Of a stretch of DNA of 64,000 bases, positions 1-11,100 are shown piece after piece. Location of the stretch: the NCBI GenBank assembly GCA_958299035.1, contig CATQJL010000305.1, positions 61,148,486 to 61,212,485 of the forward strand, given 5' to 3'. The translations under genes were made by a program, and so were the position numbers. A model generated the notes under the pieces. That model had not been told where the DNA came from, searched no databases, and was given only the letters and a program-made list of their open reading frames with translations. The number at the start of each line of letters is the position of its first letter. The stretch's first letter is position 1. Source of the DNA: Cylicocyclus nassatus. Its lineage: Eukaryota > Nematoda > Chromadorea > Rhabditida > Strongylidae.

Positions 1-233
1 TCCTAAAAAGGCCAGAAAGCTTGCAAAATCTGATATGCCCTTCTCAAATCTTTTCTGAAGAATGGGACAGGCCACGCCCCTACATTCGTGAATTTTTCGC
101 CTCCTCTGCCATCTGAAAATACTGTGATCAAAAGTTTCGTGGAAAAGCCGACTTTAATTAGTGTGACGCCTAGATGAATATCCATTTTTAACTGTAAGCA
201 AATTTTTTAAAATTCAAAAAAATTGACATTTAG

Positions 234-3200
234 GTGCTGATGGGTGGTGGAAGAAGGAATCTCAGAGATAAATCACGAGGTGGCTTGCGCAAGGATGGTA
301 GGAGCATAGATATTGAATGGAGCAACCTAGGTGGTAATAGGAAAGTGTTAACCAGTACTGCTGGTTTGCGAGCCCATGAAGCAAACGGCGAAAAACTGCT
401 AGGTTAGTGAATCTAATTAACAAATTTCATAATTTTTTAGAAGTTCTTCGCTTAAGTTTGTTTGCGTTGAAATTCTAAAAATGCAGCTCCATTCTTTCGA
501 AATGTTGTGAGAAAAAGGGCGTACTTACATATTCATGAAATCTACAATGAAATAATGAAATTTTCTCACACCCCTATTCAGGTCTCTTCGCCGAATCACA
601 TTTTCCCTTTTTTCTTGAGGAGAAACTAAAGAATGAAACAAGAGTGCCTCGTCTTTCGGAAATGACTGTGAAAGCTATCCAACAACTGCAAGGGGGCGAA
701 CACGGTTTTTTCCTGATGGTAGAAGGTAAACAGACGGTTTTCCAACTATCTGATTTCTCTCAAAAAAATTCCTTAAATTTCTCTAGGCGGCAATATCGAC
801 ACTGCGGAGCATAATAATCAAATGCATCTTGCATTTGGCGAGTTATATGAATTTGAAGAGGCAATAAAAAAGGTTTGAAGCTGATCAGGCCCTCTTGGAT
901 CAACATATAAAGTTGTCTGTTATTCAAGGCACGAGAAATGACAAACCGATCAGAGACGTTGATTATTGTCACCGCTGATCACGGTCATGCGGTCACACTA
1001 CCTGGTTACTTACCTGCCAACAAGACCATTTTGAGTAAGTTTTTTTGCTTTTCTAAAGTTGAAAAGTTGAGCGGCTTGAAGGGCGACTTCAAACTCCGCA
1101 AATACTTCATAATTGTTTACTCCAGTTATCTGCATGAGTACAATGATTGCCATTGGTAGATTGCCGCTGGGCCAAGCTTTTGCTTGAATCCTTGTTTCAT
1201 GATTTTTATAGGGGTTTTATATCGTATGCGAGGCAAGACGCAAAAAGGTAACTCTCTCCTGCAAGGAAATTTCAAAATATTCTGAGAAGCTTCTTCAAAG
1301 GTGGGAAATAATTGTGAAATATTTTCGAAGCACTAGAAGGCAGTGGCGTACCCAGGTCTTCCGTTCGAGGGGGGGGGGGGGGGCGGGGCAACAAAAAAAA
1401 TTTTCTGATGAAAATGGGTGGTGTCAGCCAAGCACTCCGAAAATTATTTTGGTATGCTTTCTGAAAGCCGAAAAAAATTCTTTACAGGCTAAATTCGATT
1501 TTTGATAATTTTTAATAATGAAATTAATTTACAAGTAGAAACAAGTCGTACTACTTTTTATACTCATTTAAGTAACCCTTGAGAATTTCGCGACCTTTCC
1601 TCGGGGGAGGTAATGCTTCTAAAATCTGAAATTTCAAAGTGAAGGGTCGGGGTGTGAAAATAGTAAAGGAGCTGCGCTAGGAATGACTGCCATGCAGTGC
1701 TCTATATGTTGAAATTTGTTGAAAATTGAATGTAGTAAAAGAACTGTTGTTTTAAAGATTCCGAGACTTGTGTTCACGCAGTAATCCTTACGTTACCGCT
1801 CTTTGACCTAGTGTTTGCATGCGCCGATTTCTGTGATCCCTTGTGAAATCCATCCTGTTAAAATATGCTCTTAACCAAAACGCTAATATTCACAAAAATC
1901 TAAACTGTATTGAAGTCTCGGAGGCTTACCTGTATCGCCGACATTGTAGTATCTGCTGGATGGGCTAAACCTCACGCTCTCTCTTCATACTGAATTAAGA
2001 AATTTTTTTAGCTTCAATTGTTCAGTTTCTGTCGGCCGTAAGACTATTTCTTAGACAAACAACTCCATGCACTGCTATAGGTTTTGGAGAAAAAAACAGA
2101 ATGTCTTGAAACAATGCAAGCGTAAGCAGTAATTTTGTAATCTAAAGTACCTGAAGTTCAAAAAGTACTGTAAACATTGTATTGCCTGTAACCGCATTTT
2201 TTGCCTAGAATAGAAGTACACGGAAACTCTCAGAAAAGTTAATAAGTTGAGCTACACATAGTTTAAAAACTACTGGCAGAGTTCCTTTTTTTAATTCATA
2301 GTAGTTTTACAGGCAGTCAGGTGGTTACAAGCGAAGACTTTGACAAGAAAAGCACTGAAGGGAAGGAAAAGACAAAAGCAAAGACTACTTTCTACGAAGT
2401 GCCAGGAATTTTCTTTGCTACTGGGCCTGGATTTCGAGGTGGATTTGAAGTAGAAAGCATGAACTTAGATGAGGAGAAAAGAGGTACCGCGCGGACAAAA
2501 TCCATTTGAATTCTGTTGTAAGATAGCTTAAAGCTTTCAGCACATCCACTGTATAGATTACCCACAGCAATACCAATGCAATACGGTGTTCATGGCGGGG
2601 AAGATGTGGGAATATGGGCGGATGGTCCGTTTGCACAGTAAGTTGCTCTTGGACTTATATTGTTCTAGAAAAAATTGATGATTCCAGATTATTCACTTCT
2701 ACCTTGGAAAATACTGAAGTAGCTTACATAATAAAATTCTTATTATGTACGAGCACAACAGATTATACGTTTTGTGATATTCCCAAACTCAGTGAAACAC
2801 CGCAGCCTTCAGTTTTTGTCAAAAGTAAGTAGAGTATGTGTACCTAACAAAGGAAGCATACAAGCTTGAAGTGGTCTTTTCCAGCGGAATGCCATGAGTG
2901 TAGGTTCGTAAACTTACCATTTGATTCAACCGAATTGGCCTCTGGAAGGCGTGGCTTTATGACCTGGTTATGGCTGGAGTAGGATCAGAAAGCGCGCGCG
3001 ATAAAGAGACGCAGACTGCGTCGCGGGCGCGAGTGGCCTTAATTAGGTCAGAAAGCCTCATCTTCCAGCTGCCAATCCAGTTGAATCAAAAGTTTCATCT
3101 TAATCCAGGCCACCGTTTGGCAGATAGGCTGTTTCTAAGTTGCGTGCCAGGACCTACATACCCAGACACATTTTGCTGGAAAAAGCCACACTGAGTCCGT

Positions 3201-3434
3201 ACGCTTCCCTGGTAAGGTCCAATGACATCCCGTAAATTTTCAGACATTGTCGAGACTGTCGGCGAGGAAAACCTGGTTACTTTGGGTATCTGCTTGCTAG
3301 GAGTGGCTATTCTGTCACTTATGACGACGGTGACTCTCTCTGTGATGCTGATCCTTCAAAGACGCAGATGCAATTCTTTATTGCATATACCAGGCTGTAC
3401 CAGTGAGACAACACTTGTGAAGACTTCTATTTAG
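234..3434 (+). CDS. Alkaline phosphatase, 5'-truncated by the window, nine exons, C-terminal membrane segment
   Basis: Phosphomonoester hydrolase of the alkaline phosphatase family, expected at the cell surface. Exons that keep one frame throughout: 234-402, 582-725, 787-872, 929-1034, 1212-1247, 2313-2483, 2541-2637, 2688-2824, 3244-3434 (1137 nt, 378 residues plus stop). Family landmarks read in order: MGGGRR and DGRSIDIEW in the first exon; GLFAESHFP; VEGG followed by IDTAEH, which keeps the metal-binding Asp and the His four residues later; VTADHGH, the second metal-binding Asp-His pair; and HGGEDVGIW, holding the third active-site His. The last exon encodes a hydrophobic stretch (VTLGICLLGVAILSLM and following), then Arg-Arg-Arg and a short tail, so the enzyme appears transmembrane-anchored. 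The N-terminal half with the nucleophilic Ser is upstream of position 1. The donor after 872 (GTTTGA) is weak. A 15-nt frame-neutral exon at 2885-2899 may be included optionally. Family assignment is firm; the exact last junction is less so. Confidence 0.92.
1248..2312 (+). other. Large alkaline phosphatase intron carrying a dispersed G-run repeat
   Basis: This intron of about 1.07 kb is much longer than its neighbours (57-180 nt). From about 1342 it contains a repeat that starts with a GGCGTACCCAGG core, runs into a G tract, and recurs three more times in the window. I see no exon in it: the frame is kept exactly by joining 1247 to 2313. Confidence 0.6.
1342..1560 (+). repeat. Dispersed repeat with GGCGTACCCAGG core and G-run, copy 1
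   Basis: The core is followed by a short AT-rich spacer, a run of about 15 G, then an A-rich and T-rich stretch. The same order is seen at 23693-23870, in reverse at about 11700-11803, and at 50250-50345. The copies at 1342 and 23693 were duplicated together with the surrounding alkaline phosphatase DNA. The two others sit at mirrored positions in the inverted arms. Confidence 0.7.
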
Positions 3435-3742
3435 TCGTATTTATGAATGTTGCCTTAATTAATTCTTCAGTCTCAGGAGAGCGTAGTTTGTACATTTGAA
3501 AGTATATAATGAAGATTTAATGAGAGTTAATGTATCTGCACCACCGAGATGATGATTTTTTGCCGCACAGAAGAAACTCCATTGAATATTATCGGACTTG
3601 CGCTATAAACTCAGATAATGTCTGACATCTTTCGTCATTTGGAGGTTGTTTGAATCAACTCGCTCCAGACATTGTCTAAGTTAATCGTTTCTGTTCCACC
3701 CTTCCGCAAGACAACTCTGTTACTACTCAAAATCTATAAAAT

Positions 3743-4200
3743 ACACACACATTTTTTTGAAAAAAAGACGCGAATGTCGCATCATGTATGAACATCACCG
3801 TCGCGTGGCCATATCTCGCTTCAGAGCGGAGGAATTCTGCATCTAAAGCCACCATTCGATTCAGCTCGGCGCGGCGCATCTTCAGATGTATAGAAGTGTC
3901 CACTTGGACGTAGTAGGAGGTCAGATTCCACGAACCGTTTCAGATTTTTGCTTACGGTAGGTTACTCAGTGTGCTTATTCATTGCACCCACTGGGCAACC
4001 TAGATTGAAACAATTCGTGGAATCTGACCTCCTACTGTGTCCACGTGGATACTTCTATATATCAGAAGATGCGCCGCGCCGAGCTGAGTCGAACAGTGGC
4101 TTCAGATGCAGAATTCGTCCACTCTGAACAGAGATATGGCCACGTGACGGGATGTTCATGCATGATGCGACATTCGCGTCTTTTTTTTCAAATGTGAGTA
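3743..4200. repeat. Foldback (MITE-like) element, arms of about 200 bp
   Basis: The arm at about 3743-3946 is the imperfect reverse complement of about 4005-4200, with a 58-bp loop. Matching landmarks include GACGCGAATGTCGCATCATG against CATGATGCGACATTCGCGTC, and AGGAGGTCAGATTCCACGAA against TTCGTGGAATCTGACCTCCT. No coding capacity is apparent. The 75-residue reading frame over the right arm is a by-product of the repeat. Confidence 0.85.
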
Positions 4201-4295
4201 TCGTATTAGGGCTTGCCGTTACCGTTTCTAGGAAGTAACTTCCGACCATCCCATAACAAACCCACATATTAGCTTCTTTCATCGTCGCGACCGGT

Positions 4296-4682
4296 TTAGC
4301 ACATCAAGTTGATTTGAATATTAGACATGCCACGAAAATTAGGATGAACTGTTAGTGTTTGTAACGTCGCTGTAAAACTTTTGTTCAAAAGATTCCGACT
4401 TTCAAAACGGAAAAATTTTAAAATTGGAAAGAGGCTCTTTTGTGTTCTGAGATTTTCTATTTTATAAAGGAAAGTGCAGATAATACATAAAATAACTACA
4501 GATTTCGCAATCACACTTGCACAGAACGCGCTGCGAGACCCAGATCGCTTTATTCGCTCAATTTTTTTTATTGCTTCAGAAAGATGAGCTCTCCAAACTG
4601 AGCCCAAATTCGTTTTATGCCTTCCATATGTCTTCACACAGTTGTACGTTAGTTCAGGCACGAAAGCGAGGATGGTAAACAC
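4296..4682 (-). other. Unrecognised open reading frame, 128 residues
   Basis: This reading frame starts with MFTILAFVPELTYNCVK and has one hydrophobic stretch (SVVILCIICTFL) near its middle. I recognise no domain. It has no obvious splice partner and lies in AT-rich DNA beside a foldback element. It could be an exon of an unseen gene, a transposon remnant or chance. Positions 4683-5520 hold nothing I can support. Confidence 0.15.
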
Positions 4683-5526
4683 TCAATTACTCAAATTTTC
4701 AACCTCTAGTATCTCATTCTTTTTGTGAGCCAAGAATCATTTGCATTCACTTTCTATCTCGAGTTTTCTTTTCCTCTGGGAAAGAAAGGTAAAAGAGGAG
4801 ACAACAAATTTTGAAGCTGCTTCACTATGAAATAAATCTTCAACCTAGACCGGTTCGCAAAATTTGGCTCTGTTTTGCTAAATGCGTTAATTTTTGTATA
4901 TAGGTTTTTATGCACCTTTGGTTTAGTAGTATTGATTATTTTATTAAGTTATAGTTGATCAATTACCTGTGCTTTATGATCGAACCACGCGTTACAGAGT
5001 GAAATGTACTAAATTTTGTTCGCATGTGCAAGATCTTTTTTGTAACTCTGTAGTGTCTTGCTCGTGATGTTACTGAGGTTTTTGAGGGATAAATGTGTCA
5101 AATGGTTATTAAACTTATCTTCATCAACTTCTTTTTTCAGCAAATGAAAGCCATTCTCAAATCGTTACTTTTGTGTGGTGTCTTTGTCAACAGAACGACT
5201 CAGTAAACCACAATTACTTCATGTGGTTATTTTCAGATCATATCTTCTTCAGGAACCAACGATACACAGATTTATTGGAAGTGTTTTCTGGCGAAGCAAC
5301 ACACTAAATAATTATCACAGATATTAAACTTCGAACACACGATGAAATAGCTCTTGGAAACTCCCTGCTGCAGATTAAATGGATAAAGGATTTAGTGCCT
5401 TCAGTACTTTCTGCAGCATGCACTCTTCTTCGTAGTCGAATTGGTTACTGAATGCGTGCGAGCCTTTTACAGCGACTTGCGGGGTCCAGCCAATTACCCC
5501 CACATTACTCTGGTACCAATCTACCA

Positions 5527-5630
5527 GTTCCGGAGGGTAGAGAGCTTGGTTGAACCATGGACGGGATCGAACCTGGGTCCGATCCGGTCATAGCGGCGCC
5601 TCGTACCACTAGGCCACTCACCCTCTGCAA
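5527..5630 (-). repeat. tRNA-derived (SINE-like) segment
   Basis: On the minus strand the segment shows a good A-box (GTGGCCTAGTGGTA) and a B-box (GGTTCGATCCC) about 45 nt later, the internal RNA polymerase III promoter of a tRNA. The acceptor and T stems do not pair properly, so this reads as a tRNA-derived SINE or relic, not a functional tRNA gene. Confidence 0.5.
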
Positions 5631-5921
5631 GACTGATGAATTCCGTTTTTGATAATGTTATTAAAAAATTATCAGTGGAGGCGAGCAAGCTGCGGTAAAG
5701 GTCCTCACATAGGAACTGTAATGGAATCAAAACTCAAATCAAATCAATAGTTAGCCAGCGCAGACGAACTAGGAAAAGTGCGTAATTAAGCCACAGTCTC
5801 CTCAAGACTCTGTTCGAACTTGAAACAACCTCAGGTATCAATAGGTAAAAACAAGAGTGGACGGTTGGAAACTTACGAAAATGATCCAGTTAATATCTGT
5901 CCGCAGGATGCGCTACCTTTC

Positions 5922-6113
5922 TCACTCTGTTATTGTAGGGAAAGCACTTTGAATAAGCCCAATCACACTTTCTGACTGTCCAATCAGCCCAATAAACGGT
6001 AGGCTGACTGGTCTGTTTAGAAGAAATATAGAGCGAGCTGATGTTGAGATTGAACTCCGCAGGTGAGTTATATCAGCTGCAGCTCGGGCAATGCTTTGGT
6101 TAAGACTGATCAA
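5922..6113 (-). other. Short reading frame shared with the other arm
   Basis: On the minus strand this frame includes THLRSSISTSARSIFLLN. The mirrored position at 53509-53754 (plus strand) has IHLRSSISTSAHAVFLLN in the matching frame, with no frameshift over about 33 codons. It may be an exon of an unrecognised gene, or simply conserved by common descent. Confidence 0.25.
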
Positions 6114-6119
6114 ATAATT

Positions 6120-8098
6120 TCCTCATAAACTCATCTATTATGATTCTTCTACAAAACTAAGTCATCTGCACTCTAAGTAAGTTCGCCGACACTCAATTTG
6201 GCAAAGAATTTTTGACATAGCTAGATTTGGGAGTCTAATTTTCGATCAACATCGCCTTCTGCAACTTCACTGTTCTTTACTTGTGGATGTCTCAATATTC
6301 ATCTGGATCTGGGGTCCTGTTTTGTTTATTTTCCTCCCATTACCTCATATTTATCTCTCTTAGGCGTATAATAGGCTGGTATCGTGTTTGTTTACGGTTT
6401 TTTCGTATAGCTTGTTTTGGATTCAATTACCCAAGCTTCTGTCCGCCTATAAAGAACAGATGATAAGCAGACATGGATTTTCCGAAAATCACTCCGTATT
6501 TTACACTTTATTGGGAGATCTCCTAGACATTATTTGATCCTAAGTTTACATCGATGTGACAACAGGTATTATCTCTAAGAAAAAAGTTGCAAATCAATAT
6601 ACCACGTATAAAATAAAAGTTTTTGCAGCACTTTGTAAGCAATATAACATATTCATCATTAATCAACAACTTGCTCTCCCATCAAGATCTTGTTACAAGT
6701 ACCCGGCCACTTACATTCACACTTTTCCACAATTTTTTTCTCTCACAAAATAACTTGCAAGTAGCTTCGTGCATCGTACACAGGCAGTGTTATTAAAGTG
6801 TACAGCAATAATATTTCTTATCCGGTAAGCACACACCACTACGCGAATCCATACAAAAAAACCGTGCACACCTTTGGTGGTTTACGGTAGTAAAAAAAAT
6901 CACGCTGTTACGAAGTCCTTTATAAACCGACATCGGTCTTTTCCGAATAAGATTTGGTCTAGGTGATGCAATTCGTACAAGCAAATTCTCAGAAGTTTCT
7001 CAGTTTTCAGAAACTCTGTTCAGATACCTTTGTTCGTGCGTGCGCCCTCACTTACACATTCGCGGTATTGCTGTACACTGATGGTCATTTCATGCAATGT
7101 GCAATGAATCTGATTCTATAAATCTCACATAAAAAACAACGCTGGTAGTAGGCATTTGTAATTAGAAGTATGTATGGCAGCAGGTGCGCAGAAATACTTC
7201 CCCAACCTCGTTTCAAATAATTTCTTGGACTTGTGAAATCGAAGAAGTGAACCTTGAATTCACCCTGTGATACCCGCACTACAATTTTTTATGAAAAAAA
7301 TCCAAATTTAGCTTCTGGATTTTTATGACCGCCAGTTGGTACGAAAGGACAACTTCAAGTGCAACGATAATGGGTAATGCATATTCTTCACGGACCTAAT
7401 GACTCGATACAAAAAGTGACAATTGGCTAGAACTGGCTATGTTTTATTAGAAGAAGAAGCAAATTAATAGCTAAAATTCGTTAAACGTTCTGAACGGCTA
7501 AGCAAATATTGTAGTACTTGTGCTAAAATCAGTATGCCCTTTGGGTGTCAGAAATCTCAAACAAACATAGGTCGAACTCATTTTTATGACAGTAAATCCC
7601 ATAATATTTATTCAGAACTATCCATTACGAAGCCAAATGAGGATTTACACAGAAAGTCCTTTTCGTAATGCCATTTGTATATCATCTATATGTACCGACA
7701 AACTTCTGTAGCAAGCTGTTTGATACAGTGTAACTGTCGAAAGACATTTGAGATGAATTTTTCAGCAGTTTGGATGAAAAGGCAAAAAAGCTTAAAACAA
7801 ATCAGGGATGTATACTTCACATGAAATGTGGGCTACAAACCAAATTTTCAATATTAACGGTGATTCCAGGATTATATATCTTTACTGGGAGACCCTGTCT
7901 AAAGTGCAGAACGATGTTTAGATGATTTCCGTCCAGTCTGAAACCCAAAATGCAGCTGCTGTTGTGACAACCACCTACATTCACGTTAAGAAATTACAAC
8001 AGTAGTATTTGATCAACCACGATTTAGAGTCTCATTTACTTGATCTAGTACTAAAAGCTGTATTACTCCAGCTGGTTGTACGCGACTAATGGTAGGTG
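6120..8098. other. Intergenic upstream region of the left micro-exon gene
   Basis: No gene is supported here. The stretch is AT-rich and is matched in reverse at about 51510-53500. Conservation with the other arm rises over the last 400 bases before the start codon, as expected of a promoter region, but no specific factor site is recognised. Confidence 0.5.
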
Positions 8099-8106
8099 TA
8101 TAAAAG
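8099..8106 (+). promoter_or_regulatory. TATA box of the left micro-exon gene
   Basis: TATAAAAG lies 39 nt upstream of the start codon at 8146. The paralogue has TATAAAAT at the equivalent position (51501-51508, minus strand), and the bases between box and ATG are also largely conserved. The position fits a core promoter with a 5' leader of only about 10-15 nt. Confidence 0.7.
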
Positions 8107-8145
8107 GTGAGTCTAAGCCAAAGCCACATTCAACTTCCGTTAAGG

Positions 8146-11100
8146 ATGAAACTTCTTGTGCTTGGAGCGGTATGCATCCTACAACTGTATTTTCTGTTCG
8201 TAACCTTCACTGCCAAGTGTGTTCTTTCAGACATTGCTAGTAACAGCTTTGGATGCGATACCAGCAAAAGTAAGTTTAGAGAAGCTCAGTGAGACCCAAT
8301 TCACATGTTCAGGACCTGATGTCACCAATGTCAATCTAAAAACTGCCTTTGCGGCGAAAAATTCGTTACTAGGCAGCAGCTCAGGTCATAGTAGACAATT
8401 TTCCAAATAGTCGTTGATCAACCCACATTTGAGATCACGATGCACTTGGATTTGGGTGTTTGCACTGAAGAAACTATCCAAAGACCATCTACCTTCTTTC
8501 GTAGTGATGGCCTTGTCAGAACATTTGTTCCATAATCTCACTTCTGTTTGAGGAGTTGTGCATGGCGTATCAACTCCTCTCTCTCACTCACTCTCTCTCA
8601 CACTCTCTCTTTTGACTGCTTTCTTTGCGGTACCTTTATTAAATTCATCAATTTAGAACCGCGCTGCTGACGAACCCATCAAAGCGGTGAGTATTGGATT
8701 GTGTGATAACAGTTAAGTAATGATATATAGTACATTGGACTATGTATACTAGTAGATTCACTGGAGAAAAACGATTAATTCTCATGATAATGCAACCCAG
8801 ATAAAACAGAGTAATATATTGATTTTTATGATTGTTTACAGTTCAAAGACTAATATGATGAGAGACTAGTTTACATGATCATGTAATTAATGCCCACATT
8901 TTGGGAGATTCGCATTATCATTTAGTTTCTGCTCCATCTTCGAAGCACACAGAATGTACATAAAAAGATTAAAATCGACGAAAAAACACTATGAGGAATA
9001 GAGGAATGTGCAAAGATTAATGAAAAAAATTTTCTATTTAGGCAAAGGGCTTTGGAACTGGATTTAATGAGAGTTCATATCCACCGGCGGCTAAGGCAAG
9101 ACTGAATGGAGTAAGTAATAATAGTTGCTTACAATTCCAGCTATGAGCTTCTGAAGACTATCTCAGAACCCCTCTAATCATCATGAATCTTTTTGTTTCT
9201 ATTTTCTCCTCTCTTTCTCTCTCCTTCATTTTCTCTGTATCTCTGAGCTCAGTAAATCAACTCGTGTACTCAGAAGCCCTCTTCAACGAGCTCTGATTTT
9301 CGTGACAACTGTGCCTTTTGAGTTGATGATCTGTATGGTAGCTCCGGCTCAAAGTAAAGGCACGCAAAATAAGAAAGCCTTAGACCATCGAAATCTTAGT
9401 GCACTCTGAACAGCTCTCAATGCTTCAATTTCAAATTTCATAAAAAGTGAACGGAAGGTCGTGCGCGATAAGCGCCTATCATGACTGATGTGCCGAAGTT
9501 AACCATATACAGGGTGTTTCAAAAAGTGTGCCCACTGCTCAACGTGGGTAACCATCTTGCTTCAATGTCTTTCATCGAGCTTGAGGTACTTCCGTAGAGC
9601 GAGGTTCAGCTTAGATTCACAGCATAGAGCGAATTATCTTACTCTTCATTACTGCAGGATTACGGTAGAAATTTCGAGGAGGATTTTTAGCCATTGAAAG
9701 CGATTTTTGCCTCAGAACGAAAACTAGACAAGCCAGATACTCTTGAACTGGCCTATCTAAAGTCGCTGATTCTATATATGAAGATTGTATTTCAGTATAG
9801 GGCTTCTTTCATAAGTTATTTCAGGTTTAGGGTAACAACTGTTTTTCCAATGTTCGTCAGAGATGTGAATACCCCATCAAGAAAGCTCAAAAAACTGGTG
9901 GAAAGTTATGCAGTGAAATCAGCACGCCTGGAAACCTTGCTGCACTAGTTTTCAGATTTTTTGAAATTATTTCATCAAAAGGCCTAATCCACAGTGGCGA
10001 TGTGTGCTGAAAGTTCATACCGTAATCCCACAGTAATAAAGAGTGATTGGTGATTCGCTCCATACTGTAGATCTAAGTTGAACCTCGCGCTACAGAATGA
10101 TACCTTATAGGTAGGTGCCAAAGTAAGCGAATATTTTGTTCAGCTTCGTTCAGCTGCAAAAGGCGCGCAAAATTAACGCCAAATCTGCGCGGGACCTGCA
10201 GCTGAAGGACTTAAGACATTAAGCAGCAGAAAGTAATTCTGCGCGCCTTTTGCAGCTGAACGAAGCTGAACAAAATATTCGCTTACTCTGGCACCTACCT
10301 TAAACTCGGCAAAAGATATGAAAGCAAGAGAGTTATCAACGATCAGACAGTGTGCACATCTTTTTGGGACACTCTGTATACAGCTCTAAAAATCACAATG
10401 AAATCGATGTCAATTCTGATAACTCCCATTGTGGCTGAAAACTTGTACCTAAAGGCTAAAGACTTCTTACAGTTAGCAAGTAAGGTCAACGCATCCAAAT
10501 TTTCAAATAATCGCTAGTCACTATGTTAACACTTGACATTCTTTGATTTTCGAGAAATTATATGAGGTGTATTTTTTGCGCTATACGCTGAAGATGCTCT
10601 GAAATACAAACTTCCTTTTGCTTAGTGATATTGTCAAGACATGGATCCTGTATAGCACCTAGCTCTTCCTAGCAGTGGCTCATTGTGTTGGCACAATTCT
10701 GTCTTTCTTTGCCTGTCTTTCTAGCTTCACCTCAGCTATACTTGCAGTATAGTCAGTGAATTGATCAGTTTAGGGACACACTACAAAGGAGATGGTCGTG
10801 CCTTGTCCGTTTGAACCGGTGAGGTTTGGATTATGTGATTGCAGCGGCTTTTCAGCGTTGTGTTGTCATATCGTAGCTCCAGCTACGTATAGTGTTGAAA
10901 TTATCTATGCAGAAGAGATGAATCCACAATCTTTAGCCCGGAAAATATCATACGCTCTCCAGTAATTCAAATGTCTCTTCCACGTCGCAATTCAGAGAAT
11001 TCAATTCAGAAACTTGATTGCAAAAATTCTGTAAATGAATCAAAAATCAGGCTTTCAAAACCATTTTTCGCTTTGGATTAGTTCGCAAGTTCTTTTTTGA

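Noticed and set aside
938..1159. An independent small gene starting at MTNRSETLIIVTADHGH
   Set aside because: It is the fourth visible exon of alkaline phosphatase read through its donor into the intron.
2970..3194. Reading frame of 74 residues between the last two alkaline phosphatase exons
   Set aside because: It lies in the intron, has no recognisable domain and is not needed to keep the frame.
5527..5630. Functional tRNA gene
   Set aside because: A- and B-boxes are present, but the acceptor and T stems do not pair, so a SINE-type relic is the better reading. The same holds for 13735-13803.
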